From the NCBI GenBank assembly GCA_949126835.1, contig OX421495.1:18877079-18941078 (forward strand): a stretch of DNA of 64,000 bases. The letters are read 5' to 3'. Source of the stretch: Anisus vortex. Lineage: Eukaryota > Mollusca > Gastropoda > Planorbidae. The notes beneath the pieces were generated by a model. The model made no database searches. It was not told where the DNA came from and worked only from the letters and a program-made list of their open reading frames with translations. Numbering within the stretch: position 1 is the first letter of the stretch; every line of letters starts with the position of its first letter. A program made the translations under genes and the position numbers. Positions 1 through 11,480 of this stretch are shown here, piece after piece.

Positions 1-1980
1 CCGTATCGCCAAGCCCTTGTGCCTGGTTATCCAGGCCTATAGTCTGGAATTTGTGCTAGCGGGCGACAGTGCAGGAATACGAGCGAGCTCCCATGATAAT
101 GATCCACAGGAAAAATTCCATGGGTGTGTAAAAGCAGCATAAGGCATGTGATTGGGCAGCGCATTTTATGGGGTGGTTAGTTTCGGATAGGATCCCCATC
201 CCGAAGCACCCTTTTGCACGTTACGCCCTGGGTCTGCTCGTCCGTTTTTCTAAGAGACATTTAAGCTAGGTGGATATGTTTCGAGCGACGCTATTCCAAG
301 GCTTCGAGTCCGAATTCAGTTTTTTGTTCTTTTCAAGTACGGAGGATATCTTCGGGTTTTCCCAGAACTAAAATAAAAATGTCATGGTTTTTCAGTATTC
401 TTAATAAGGCAAAAAACTATAACATAAAATAGTTTAACAAATTTAAAATAATAACACCGTTAACAGATATATTTATAACAATAGTGAACTATTGGATACA
501 ACGAACAAGATTTAATTGGTTTCCACTTGTAGTCGTTTTAGTTTTAAAATTCCGTTCATGAAAATGTTTTCTAGACAAAGCAAAAACTAACTTGTTCAAA
601 ATCTACATGTATAGTCTAAGCCTTCTTGTTAAATGCAAATCATTTTATTGTCATCACTCATGTCTACATTTTTCGAAATAGATATCAGATTATTGACAGT
701 CTACAACGGCTGGCAATACTTCTTTTCTTTTTTTTTCTCTAGTTTCAATTTATGGTTATAATTAAAAACAAGCAAAAAAAAAACAACAACAACAACAACA
801 CATGAACAATGTGGTAGTAGCGTTTCTAGAATGCAGTATAAAGATGGACACATAGATATGATATACACACGTTAAAGGGCTCAGTGTAGACCTACAGGTT
901 ACAATAACAGAAAAAGTATAATGTATGTTGTGTACAATAACATCAAAGACATTTGCTAAATTTAAAAAAAAGTTTATCTAGCGTGTAAACAGTTGTATTT
1001 CAAAGTATAGAGAAATTCTGGAGTTAGTTGAAAAGCCCATTTTGAATGTTAAACGGAGCGCACTAATTCTAACTCCATCGTAAATAACATCACTAGACCT
1101 AAGGTAAATAAAAAAAGGAAATTAGGAGCACTGGAATGGATTAGCATTGAAACTGGACATATCTTGCCGTGAAATCAATTTATAAACATTGAACTCTTTC
1201 CCTAATTTAAGGCAAATTAAGATAGATGAACGTTTTCAGAAGTACATTGAAGCACTCCTTGCGCAGTTTTCTAAACAAACGCAAGACTTTCAAATTTACG
1301 GAGCCTAACTAGCTTGATCTTACTACAAACTACTTAGATCTGGATCTTTTTTTTTTTTTGTGGAGTGATATTGGCATTTTATTTATTTTACACACCCGAA
1401 AAATGGGCATCGAAGTGTGACGATTTCCAAGAAAATCTGATTGGAAAATCTTCTTAGGAAAGTCATCTGTTGTTAACTGCAAGGCATTCGCTTTACTTTT
1501 GGTTTAATTAGCTTTTAGTTTAATTGACACTAGTTAACATATTTTATTGCACATGAAAGCTGTTTTAAGCATACCAAGAGGTCACTTAAATTTGACCACT
1601 CAGAAGTGACTCAATATGTACCTGACATTAATCAATTAGCGAAAAGCATTCATGGGAAAGGCGCTCAATATTGATAATGCTAATTACATTCAAAAGAGTT
1701 TTTATGCTTATCTCTCTTATGCATAAATATAATATTATTTCTAATTATTATACTAAATATAACAGACCAATATAAAAGCATTATTTTATCTTATTGTTAT
1801 AATAATTAATGTAAAAAAAAAAACAATAACTATTAAATTGACTTTATTGATGCAGAAAAATGTTTATTAACAACGTAAATTAATTTTATACATCTAATTA
1901 CACATTGAAAAAAAGCATAAGGCTGAATTTGTATAAAGAAATCCTAGTTATATTTTTAAACATCACTAGCATCTTTTTTA
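1..1980. other. AT-rich stretch without recognisable gene
   Basis: The first 360 bases are mixed in composition. The rest is strongly AT-rich with many A and T homopolymers and a short CAA microsatellite near 785-800. I see no convincing exon, open frame, RNA gene or mobile-element terminus on either strand. Confidence 0.5.
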
Positions 1981-1990
1981 TAAACCTTGA

Positions 1991-2345
1991 TTAAAGGGAG
2001 ATAATTAGCCCGTTTTCTTTGCCTTAATATTTCTAATGTGTTTCCTTTTTTGTTTCCTTTTAAAAAAAATAAAGGCTTACAATTTATAATTTTATAAAGA
2101 TCAAACTATAAAAAGATAATTGAAAATTATATAAATATTATATAACTAAAAAATTTATATGTAAATTTAAAATCATTACTCAATATACCCAGATTGTATG
2201 ATTATTAAGTAATATCTTCAATAATTCTTTATAGGGTTTGTGTAATTCCGCTCGTAGGGCCTGTTCTCAACCTTTTTCGGCTCACCGCCCCCATTTACAT
2301 TTTTTGTTCGCTCACCCCCCCCCCCCCCCCCCAACCCTTCCTTAA
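1991..2345. repeat. Interspersed repeat next to a hAT terminus
   Basis: The part at about 1991-2250 (it begins AAAGGGAGATAATTAGCCCG) recurs at about 49137-49370 and, inverted, at about 50110-50320. The part at about 2263-2295 carries the motif GTTCTCAACCTTTTTCGGCT, which recurs at 48725 and inverted at 50570. That motif resembles the subterminal sequence of hAT transposons. About 18 consecutive C residues follow at 2315-2332. The order of the two blocks is reversed relative to the 48.7-kb locus. Confidence 0.55.
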
Positions 2346-2502
2346 CGCCCCCTCCATGAAGTAAAGGATCAATATAGTTTCCGCAATTTTTTTTAGGCTG
2401 ACTAGATTTGAGTACTTATTTATTATCTTTAAAAAACTGAAACATATTTTAAGAACTAATAGATAAAAAAATTACCTAAACAGGAGGCTTAAAAAATCAA
2501 TA

Positions 2503-2870
2503 TTAATGTGAATCGTTTGCCTGGTGTGCTGCTAGTAGTTTGTCTATATTTGTTTCAATTTTGGTTTCAAAAGCCTTAGGTCTCAACGCTTCACTATTTG
2601 CAGCTTGTTTACTTTTTTTAACAACCAAATGGTATTAACATAAAATCCACTTTCCACAAAAGAGGATGATAAGAATGCAATACTAAAATTGTTGCACAAA
2701 CTCACAGACTAAGAGAAACTGATTGATTTTCTCCGAAAGAACCGCATTTGCATTTCAAAAACTCGAGCAGAGAAGTCTCAAACATTGTATTTAAACAGTC
2801 ATCTTTTGCTAACCAATGCACCTCTGTGTGCAGTAGCCATCGCTTGTAGTCCTCGTCAATGAACAATATT
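2503..2870 (-). pseudogene. Decayed hAT (ZBED/SCAND3-like) transposase C-terminus
   Basis: Read on the minus strand, about 2865-2715 gives a frame with LLHTEVHWLAKDD followed by LNTMFETSLLEFL. This resembles the 'LLHTEVRWLSRG' region of hAT transposases of the ZBED5/FAM200 type. After a stop and frame change, about 2690-2595 gives FVESGFYVNTI and KKVNKLQIVKR, like the C-terminal dimerisation segment. The last codons (IDKLLAAHQANDSH, stop at 2503-2505) match the usual hAT C-terminal ending. The hAT-like terminus at about 2263-2295 lies just beyond the stop. The gene is broken by stops and shifts, its N-terminal half is not visible, and it is surely inactive. Family assignment is from motif memory, not a search. 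Confidence 0.6.
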
Positions 2871-4327
2871 TATTTTACGACATAGTACATAAGTACAATA
2901 AAGGCATAAAAATATATAGTGTAGTTTCTAATGAATACAGCAAATAAAAATGTGACCAAAAACATTGTTTTTAATATTCATTCAATGCTTTTTATTTGTT
3001 TTAAATGGTTTAAACTATTGTAAAAAAAAAAAAAGAAAACAAAAGCTTATGCGGAGGAATATATCTGTTGAAAAAAACAACGTGTTCTTGCGCATGTTTC
3101 AATAGTCCCATTTCTGTGGCGCCATAACATCAAAGTACTTTTCTGTCATTTATTTCTCCATGCACGGGACACTAGCCAACATAAAGGAAGTAAAGGTGAT
3201 CGCTTCTCGACCAATCAAACCCCTCCCACACACACACACACACCCAAACTCTAAAAATTTTGAAATAGCCACAGGCAGATAGGGGCGGATAATCTACATT
3301 TGGGTAGGAAATGCGAGGGGGGGGGATGACAGTAAGAGAGAGAGGGGGAGCCCTCAAGATCAATTCATTGTGTTGATGGGTTACAATTACTTGAGCAGTG
3401 ATGCCCTAACCAAAACCTGCTCTCACCTCCGCAGCCCCACCCGTCCAACGCAGGCGCCCTTCAAATTCCCCCTCCCACCCAGCACCCCAAGCAATGTTTG
3501 TGTTTCATTTTATGAAGACTAAGGACTAAGAAAAAAGTTTCTAGTGGTCTGGTAATGAAACCTCTTGAAACGTTTTTTTCTCACATCATATTGTCTCACG
3601 GACATGAAACTACTGATGCCCATCCACAGGATACATCCTTTATTCCTCTTATAGGGATGGGAAGTGGGCGCTATCAAAAGTAGACGAAGTCTTTGATTAT
3701 AACAGGTAATGTATCCACCCTAAACCTCCTTATCTTCACCCCCTCCCACCCCACCTTACCACCATCACCACTTTCCAGCCTCACGTGTATCTGAACTAGT
3801 CTATTGAACAGTAAAAGGGATAATGTACAATATTCCATCCTTCATCCACTACATGTAGGGAGATACAATGAATTGGTGTTGTTATTGTTTTTGTTGCTGT
3901 TATTTCAAGTTTTTGACCTCAAAATATTATGTGAGTCAAGCTCACCCTCTCCCCGCCCCACATACACAAACACACACGTGCTAAATGTTACAGAATAAAA
4001 AAAATAATTCATCTCGATTGTTCACTTTTTTAAGGGGTGGGGTGGGGGGATACATTTGAAATCTGAGATCACATCAAACTGCTGACAACAACCCCCCCCC
4101 CCCCCCTCCTGTAGACGAGCTCCCCAAAACATTGAGTGACTGGTCTCTATGGCACGACCAAACTCCCATGGATTATCACCCACAGCGGAGCACCCACAAT
4201 GGATCCCCACCCCCCGAAGGATTATCACCGCTGCGTCGAGGAAATGACGCAACTGTCTACCGCAGGGGGAGCGATGCATTGTTTTTTTCACCCCGCGAGA
4301 CGCCGCGGCATTTGTTTTGTCACAGCG

Positions 4328-4335
4328 TGACGTCA
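4328..4335. promoter_or_regulatory. Consensus CRE palindrome in a GC-rich patch
   Basis: TGACGTCA is a perfect cAMP-response-element palindrome. It sits at the edge of a GC-rich, CpG-containing patch (about 4120-4340) in otherwise AT-rich or low-complexity sequence. No adjacent gene was identified, so a regulatory role is only a possibility. An 8-bp match can occur by chance. Confidence 0.2.
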
Positions 4336-5763
4336 GATCCGTTTCCCGTTGCTGTTGTTTTTTTTTTGCCATATTTTTCAAAATATTTTTATTTTTTTTT
4401 GTGTGTATGTTTCTGAAGTTAAGCTTGGTGTGTGTATGTGTGTGTGTGTGGGGGGGGGGGGGTGATGGTGTCAGCGAAGAGCTGCATTTTGAAAGAGTGG
4501 ATATATGAACTCACGCAAAAAAAAAACAACAGTGTTGACTGAAATCGTTGCTCATCCCCCAGTGACCCCACTTCTCCGTCAGTCTGTATGGTATGACATA
4601 AAATATATAAGGAATAACTATCACAGTCATAAAGTCTTCACGCCAACAATGGATATAGGGAGGAGGAGGTCGCGATTTCGATACAGACGTAAGACACACA
4701 AGGCGCAATGTCCAAACTGTTGGGAAGAGTATTGAAATACACTTGATATAGAAACGTGAGAATGTGTCGACATTGACTCGACAATACAAAATGACTGGGA
4801 GATCAACTGCTTTTAAACTTTGTGGTAAAGGGGGTCTGAAAATATATTTTTTTTTTTGTCAATCAATATATGTTTCATTTTAAATAATTATTTGTACTGA
4901 AGTTTCTTAAATTATTCTTTCAAATCTACTTAGTTATAATTATATCTAACAAGCATTTCTATTTATCAATACACCCACCTGTCTACCTTTTTAATTCATG
5001 TATTTATTAATATTTCCAATCTATTTATACAAAATCTTTTTTTATTCTTTCAATTTACATATCTTTTATATGGGCACCAAGTATGTACAGGACAATAACT
5101 AATATACATAAAGAAAGTAATCGCAGAGAAAAGAAACAATCAAAAGATGCTCAAAAGAAAAAGTATGTCCATATCTCAAAACATCTTTTTTTTTAAATGG
5201 TGGTGTTTTTGTGTTCAAGATATCAACGTAGTCAGTAACCCAATCACCAGGCCGAGTTTAACCCAATCAATGATTCCGGAAGTACAATACATTCAAGTAC
5301 CAACGAGACAATAATTAGGGACACTTTACAGTTGGATGAGAATGTGTCAGCGCTGTCTGACCACTAGACACTTTTACGGTTGTATTGTGTCCGGCCATCA
5401 TAATTTACGGACGCACGAGCCATGCTTTTTTTTTAAAAATCGTTTAAACTCAACGTAGGGCTAACCAACGGGAGGAAATAAAAGTGTTAATTCATCACCT
5501 TCCATCACCACCCCCTTCCCCAGACACACATACACCTTGCCCCACCCCCCATCTGCGTTATTGTTTTCAACTTTGAGATGACATTTGGACGAATCAATCA
5601 TCCACCCCTTCCCCACAACTCTCGTGTTAATCAACTTCCATTTATTGTTTTACAGGTAAGTGACCTGGCTGCCCGCGTGAGCAGAGTACGAACAAGTCAT
5701 CTGGAACTAAATAGAGTAACAGTGGAGAGAAAAACAGCAAAACAAAAACACCACAAAACACCA

Positions 5764-6141
5764 CTAAAACACCACTGAAACATAATGGCCGGTGTCAGAC
5801 TTTGGACGGACTAAATGCAAAGCTGGACAAATGGGCAATAAAAATAAAAAGACACGTTTCAAGAATTTAAAAAAAAAGTCATTAAGATGAGAGAGTCGTT
5901 TAGACAAAACAAAGTTTTCAACCGCAATTGTCGTAAAAGGGGCAATTTTTTTTGTGAAGGCCATTTTCTGATGTTGGGAAAAAGCACGTATCCGATCCAT
6001 CTGGATTATTGAGTCAGCTATTGCAAAGTCATACAAGTCATATGGCCAGTACAATGTCAGATCACCTTTACTTCTAACTTCCTTGACACTGAAGCCAGGT
6101 GTCACCATCAGAGGTGAGTACACTAATATGGGAAATCTCAA
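5764..6141 (-). CDS. Unassigned 125-codon open frame
   Basis: This minus-strand frame opens at an ATG at 6141 and runs 125 codons. Its composition is mixed rather than a simple repeat, with a hydrophobic segment near the C-terminus (KRVFLFLLPICPALHL). I recognise no family, domain or catalytic motif. It lies beside the 26-bp minisatellite. The region is AT-rich, so 125 codons without a stop is somewhat longer than expected, but chance or a decayed transposon are both more likely than a gene. There is no supporting splice or promoter evidence. Confidence 0.15.
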   Translation of the reverse strand: MRFPILVYSPLMVTPGFSVKEVRSKGDLTLYWPYDLYDFAIADSIIQMDRIRAFSQHQKMAFTKKIAPFTTIAVENFVLSKRLSHLNDFFFKFLKRVFLFLLPICPALHLVRPKSDTGHYVSVVF

Positions 6142-6340
6142 CTGTTTATTTCACTAGGATTTGAACTCTACACTATCTGAATGGCGATACCAACACATAA
6201 TTGCCTCGACCCCCCCCCTCCCACCTCCAGCTTCCCTTTCCTTTGAAAAATCCTTTATATTAACGTCTCAAAGCTTTCCGACAATCTATTTTCTGAGTAA
6301 ACGACTTGATATTTGGAAGTCAAAGTGACCCACTTTCCAC

Positions 6341-7074
6341 ACGAATATCGAGCAGAAACTTGACACACAGATGTCGATCAGAAACTTGACACACAAATGT
6401 CGAGCAGAAACTTGACACACAAATGTCGAGCAGAAACTTGACACACAAATGTCGAGCAGAAACTTGACACACAAATGTCGAGCAGAAACTTGACACACAA
6501 ATGTCGAGCAGAAACTTGACACACAAATGTCGAGCAGAAACTTGACACACAAATGTCGAGCAGAAACTTGACACACAAATGTCGAGCAGAAACTTGACAC
6601 ACAAATGTCGAGCAGAAACTTGACACACAAATGTCGAGCAGAAACTTGACACACAAATGTCGAGCAGAAACTTGACACACAAATGTCGAGCAGAAACTTG
6701 ACACACAAATGTCGAGCAGAAACTTGACACACACATGTCGAGCAGAAACTTGACACACACATGTCGAGCAGAAACTTGACACACAAATGTCGAGCAGAAA
6801 CTTGACACACAAATGTCGAGCAGAAACTTGACACACACATGTCGAGCAGAAACTTGACACACAAATGTCGAGCAGAAACTTGACACACAAATGTCGAGCA
6901 GAAACTTGACACACAAATGTCGAGCAGAAACTTGACACACAAATGTCGAGCAGAAACTTGACACACACATGTCGAGCAGAAACTTGACACACAAATGTCG
7001 AGCAGAAACTTGACACACAAATGTCGAGCAGAAACTTGATACACAAATGTCGAGCAGAAACATGACACACACAT
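6341..7074. repeat. 26-bp minisatellite, about 28 copies
   Basis: The unit contains GAGCAGAAACTTGACACACA plus ATGTC and has a 26-bp period. It is very homogeneous. The main variant is A or C in ACACA(A/C)ATG, and the edge units are diverged. Because 26 is not a multiple of three and the minus strand of the unit has no stop in any phase, all three minus-strand frames stay open for about 245-270 codons. They encode the same 26-residue repeat (core CVKFLLDIC / CQVSARHLC). These frames should not be called genes. Confidence 0.95.
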
Positions 7075-7336
7075 GCTATGTCCATGACAACACATTCTAT
7101 CAAATTTTCAGCCACATAATCCGCTAGTCACAAACAAACTTTGTTTAAACTTTTGTTTTTCATCACACTCCATGTTGCGCATTTTGAAATCCCTATTAAA
7201 TGCTTTTGTAAAATCCCCTTTTAACGATGATGACTGACAGCTTATGTATTTCTCTCACTGGGCTATATATGTAACTAAGTGATATATACCTTTTTAAAAA
7301 AAAAAAAAGCTTTTTCTGTGTTTCTACTTTTGTGAG

Positions 7337-7612
7337 TAAGTAAAGTAAAGTACCCTTCGGACCAAACTAATCACAGGGCTGGCGAAGCAGCGTTCACAAG
7401 TTTCTTTGGCCACGGCATACGAGGAGATGTGTGGCCAGCACAACGCCCAGCCTCCTTTACTTTACCCTAACTAGTGCCAGATACCCATCAGATCTGGGTA
7501 GACTCAGGGACACCCTCAAGTCCCGGGAAAAAAATAAATCCTAGCCTCCACCAGGATTCGAACCCAGACCCTTCGGCTCACCAGTCGAACGCGCTACCAC
7601 TCGGCCACCGTA
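7337..7612 (-). mobile_element. tRNA-derived SINE, near full length
   Basis: On the minus strand the element starts with a tRNA-like head: an A-box-like region with GGTGGCCGAGTGG, then a B box GGTTCGAATCC. The body has the family-specific stretches 'cccgggacttgagggtgtcc' and 'gagtctacccag', and the 3' tail is an imperfect TTTACTT repeat. Other copies in the window share the same head and body. It is transcribed, if at all, from its internal RNA polymerase III promoter and needs a partner LINE for mobility. Confidence 0.85.
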
Positions 7613-8084
7613 AGGCTAGTGCATAACAAATGGAATATTAAGGGTTTATACGTAAAAAGGATTGTTGCTTTATTATGAATTCTGAAATTTTTGTTTTCTG
7701 TTTTAAACGACTAAATTTTCACACTCGACCCTCCCCCCCCCCTCTCTCCCCATCCATCGTTCCTTCCCTGAGACACAGACTGCCTCGTGCCTCCACACGA
7801 CAATTTACACGATTCTGGAGTTTTCCATTGATTTCAATCTTCGGGACCGGATGTGAACACTTTTTAAATGGGTCAAAGCCTGTTACACGACTAGCTTTTC
7901 TAGTCCAAATAGAAGAACCATAACAATTAATTTTGTAAGAGATGGGGGCGGTGGATGGGTGCAGAACTATTTGCTTGGGGTATTTGGTCAATTTCACGAT
8001 TGTTGTAAATAAAGTTCATGGAGAAGTAAACAGGCAGAATAACAAACAAATTACAAAAAGAAATTTAAAGGCATATAGATGGAT

Positions 8085-8465
8085 TGTAGATATCTTCTTC
8101 TTCTTTGGCTCCTTAGTCTCGGAAGACAATTAGATTTGCGCTCCTGTGACATCGCCAGCCCCGCAGCATTATCTGTGTCTGTGAGGACCTCTAATTTGGT
8201 TCTGTCGCATCTCTGGCACTTGAAAGCGAACCGTTGGAGCTGGTCAGGGGCAGTATATGTTCTTTCGTTTTCTTCGCTGCTCTTCCAGCCTCTTCGATAG
8301 GACGAAGTCTGCCCTCTGCAGCACATGGCTTATAGCCGGTAACTGCCGCTTTCCGTGTTTTGTCGACGCTAAATCGCAAGGCTGGAGTGTGATCTCCAGG
8401 ACGCAAGCCTGGGCATTGTATTAAGGAGAGGCTGATGTTGCCCATGATGTTGCGACGCAACTGAT
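8085..8465 (-). mobile_element. LINE 3' relic with degenerate C-terminal zinc finger
   Basis: On the minus strand, frames over about 8430-8130 include PAPDQ-like text, then FKCQRCDRT and a following GLAMSQERK. This resembles the C-terminal C2H2-like finger (F.C..C.R....GL.SH) of many invertebrate non-LTR elements, but it is frameshifted and has lost its histidines. The 3' end is a GAA microsatellite-like tail (TTCTTCTTCTTC at about 8093-8105 on the plus strand). The assignment is tentative. Confidence 0.4.
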
Positions 8466-8552
8466 GGTAGATATATAGATAGATAAATAGATACACAGAC
8501 AGACGACAAAACAGATTTAACGCTAGAGTGATGAATGATTGATTGATTAGTT

Positions 8553-8760
8553 CAGGGATCGGCAACCTATGGCACGCGTGCCAGACTTGGCACGTAGAGC
8601 GATTTCTAATGACACACGGAAGACCCCCTAAAAATGGCAATTTAATTATCTTCTTTAATAAATAGAGGGCTGGAACAAGATGACTCTTTGACTTTTGGCA
8701 CACTATTTGAGCTAGAGCACCTACTTTAGCACAAGACTATCAAATGGTTGCCGACCCATG
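8553..8760. mobile_element. hAT MITE with intact 8-bp target duplication
   Basis: The element starts CAGGGATCGGCAACC and ends GGTTGCCGACCCATG. These are 15-bp inverted termini with 13 matches. It is flanked by direct 8-bp duplications GATTAGTT at 8545-8552 and 8761-8768. The 8-bp duplication and CA(G)GG termini are diagnostic of the hAT superfamily. At 208 bp it has no coding capacity and would need transposase in trans. The subterminal motif 'ggcacgcgtgccagacttgg' recurs in fragments at 9041-9098, 9573-9733 and 15273-15457. Confidence 0.85.
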
Positions 8761-9040
8761 GATTAGTTGATTGAAAGGTAGAATGGTGGATAGCCTAAAT
8801 AGGTAGGCTGATAGACAGACAGATAAACTATAAAATTTACCATTTTAACGATATATTCCACCACAGAGCACAAGTCCAATGATGGGATTTTCGTACACAA
8901 ACTTTCCTGGACTTTAACGTGAATTTCAAGAGGTCTGACAAGCAGCAGACATTAATTATGCTGACGTAGACTTTGTTGTTTAGACTTTCATTGAAAAATA
9001 TTCTTGTGTGGAAGAGTTTTTCGGTAGCTATTGAATATAG

Positions 9041-9098
9041 CACTGCGTGCCACTGCGTGTCACGTCTGGTACGTGTGTCGTAGCTTGCCGACCCCTGA
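9041..9098. mobile_element. Terminal fragment of the same hAT MITE family
   Basis: The segment ends TTGCCGACCCCTG, the inverted form of the MITE terminus, and contains the diverged subterminal block GTGTCACGTCTGGTACGTG. No partner terminus or flanking duplication was found, so it is a truncated end. Confidence 0.55.
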
Positions 9099-9572
9099 TT
9101 TAATTCATTCTAAATGTTTTCTTGGTTGTTATTATCGGTTGTTATTGGTTGATTTTTATTATCAAAACTATACATGCGGTACGTGTGCTCATTATTTATG
9201 TCAATTTAATAATTGTATAATTATAATACATATTTGCAAAAATATGTGTTTGACGATTGGTTGTTCCATTTTACCTGGCGTTTAGCAGTCCAGGTTTGAG
9301 GCTGAAAGAGTGTGTGATCGTATGCTCTCTCATAAGTTCCGGTAGAGCTATTTAATTTGAAGAGGGAAAGGAGATCGAGGACGAGACGAGAGACTGAACA
9401 AGAACGAGTGTGTGGCTGAACTGATTTCTTGACTACAAATAAACATTTTTAAAACTATTATAACCTGGATTTTCCCCATGTTTTAGGGGTTGCAGTGAGA
9501 TAGAGATATTGTCTTTTGAATTAAAATCTTCCCTCAAGACCAGAGATCGACATCCATTTGACAATAATGTAT

Positions 9573-9733
9573 CTAATTCATTCAGTGTGCCAACAGCCTT
9601 AAAATCATCCTGCTTTAGCTTTCAGTTTCTTGAAGAAGGGGAGTTGTAGTGCTTTTCTAGGAGTCATTCACGTGCCATTAAAAATAGCTCCGCGTGCCAA
9701 GTCTGGCACGCGTGCCGTAGGTTACCTACCACT
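9573..9733. mobile_element. Truncated hAT MITE end
   Basis: It contains 'gtgccaacagccttaaaa', then CGCGTGCCAAGTCTGGCACG, and ends GGTTACCTACCACTG. This is the right-hand half of the same hAT-like family, with a changed terminus. No left end is visible upstream. Confidence 0.5.
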
Positions 9734-9739
9734 GCTCTA

Positions 9740-11340
9740 GACATCAAAGTACTACAGTCAAGCGATCCAGTGCTCCCAACGTTCACCAGATGAAAGGCTG
9801 AGTGAGCAATGCCACCAAAGGTTGTATCTAAGTTCAACTGTTTGTTTATTATTAATCAGTTATGTTGTTTACATGTTTTCAAGATTTACAAAAATAAATA
9901 AATCGGGTACGCCATTTTTGTTTAGTTTCACCCTTTTTTATGGTGATAATTACGGCGGGGCATATCGTGGCGTACGTCATCTCCCATCTCCTCCCCACCT
10001 TTTCATCCCACATTCGCCCCCCCTCCCCCGGGCCACCTTCATCCCCAAATCGATTACCGTAGTGATCCTGATAATAATATTAAAAAAAACATGGCCGAGA
10101 AATGAGTTGTATTTAAACACATTCAAACAATGGCCAGTTGAAACAATGGCTACGGAGAACTCCCCGGAGTTGTCGGGGATTGAAAGGGTGGAGTGGGGTG
10201 TTGGGGAAGGAGGAGGAGATGCTTAATGAAAAAAAAAACGGTAGTGTGGTGGGGAGGGGGTTTCGATGTAGGAGAGGAAGCGGGCGTTTACAAAAAAAAA
10301 AAAAGAATGAGCGATTCACGACTCAGGTTTGAGAGCGTTAGAGGGAGGCTGAGATTGCGGAAGGGAGGAAAGGATGGAGAGAGAGGAAGAGAGAAAGGCA
10401 ACGAGGGAGGGGGTGAAGTAAGGGCGGAGCTAGGAAGAGAGAAAAGATCACTGAGTGAAAAATCGATAAGCTTTTTTCGTGAACTTTCCATTTTGTCTGC
10501 GTGTTTAAATCTCTGATCGCCAGTGAGGTATTGTTTTTATTTTATCATGTTTTTTGTTTTTTGTTTGTTTTTTTTCAAAGTCTTTATCTCCACTTCTTCC
10601 GAGAGTTACAACAAGATGGAAGGGGCCGTCAGAGTGGTTCTCAATCATGGAAGGGAAATGTCCCCCTCCCCCCTTTATCTTCACTTACTCTAGCACAGCA
10701 CTTGAAACAAAGAGATAAGAATATTAAAAGAGTAGAAGATAAGGGAATTGTGGAGGAAAAAAAAACAACAAGAGTGACATGCACGTGAATAGAAAAGAAA
10801 GAGTGATGGCGTGGTCACGTGATGTGGCGCGTTACCTAGTTACACATGTCCAAACGTGTTTTATGTATGTTAGTGCAGTTGTTTGTGTTTTTTGTTATTT
10901 CTTCATCGTATTACTTGTCACGTTAGTTGCTTATCTTTTACCAAATGTGAATAAAATTAAATGGCTGTCGTGTGCTTTATTTAAATTTGTTCTTTTGCTA
11001 GAGTTTTGTCAGTTGATGTTATATAGGCCAGTGTTTTTGCCTACCGGTATTCCTTATCTAGTTTCTGCTAATTTTATCATTCATTTATATATATATATGC
11101 CAGTTCTTTTGTCTATCCCTGAAGTCTAGTAATTTTGTCATTCATGCTTTACAGGCCAGTGTGTTTTCTCATCCTAGACTCCTAGACAACTATTTCCAAA
11201 TACATACATAATATGAATAACTATATTACATAACTTGATCCATGTTTAAACTCCGAAGTTGCGTCCGATTTGATTTATCTTAGATGTCAAATGACATACG
11301 TGACCCATAACCATTGAGGGCGTCCGACCTGTTCACAGAA
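9740..11340. other. Low-complexity spacer
   Basis: It contains a purine-rich block (about 10150-10470) with A and G runs, then AT-rich sequence. The open frames at about 10113-10516 are products of this skew, and the hydrophobic frame at 10779-11129 is T-rich. No exon or element terminus was recognised. Confidence 0.45.
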
Positions 11341-11344
11341 GCTA

Positions 11345-11480
11345 CGTAAGTAAAGTATCCCCGTCACAACAGTTTGATGTATCTGGCCTGTGACGCAGCG
11401 TTTACAAGTATCCGTGGCCAGGGCCCCCGAATGGACTATGTGGCCAAAACAGTGCCCAGACGCCATTACTTACTAGTGTT
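11345..11480 (-). mobile_element. SINE 3'-half fragment
   Basis: On the minus strand it shows the body and tail of the window's SINE family: the gtggcca...ggcc block, an aacgctgc-like block and the TTTACTTAC tail. The tRNA-like head is missing. It is diverged from the copies at 7337, 15007 and 33739. Confidence 0.6.

Larger units (their letters stand above)
2990..6340. other. Low-complexity, C-rich spacer
   Basis: This span has a CA microsatellite at about 3228-3243, TG plus poly-G at about 4427-4462, and several poly-C runs near 4093, 5510 and 6211. A GC-richer patch lies at about 4120-4340. Short frames here are composition artefacts. One 125-codon minus-strand frame at 5764-6141 is listed separately. 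No exon with convincing splice sites was seen. Confidence 0.45.

Noticed and set aside
6286..7115. Three long minus-strand frames read as a cysteine-rich repetitive protein
   Set aside because: They are the same 26-bp minisatellite read in three phases; the openness follows from the unit, not from selection.
10779..11129. 116-codon hydrophobic frame as a membrane protein
   Set aside because: The hydrophobicity follows from T-rich DNA; no family motif or splice context.
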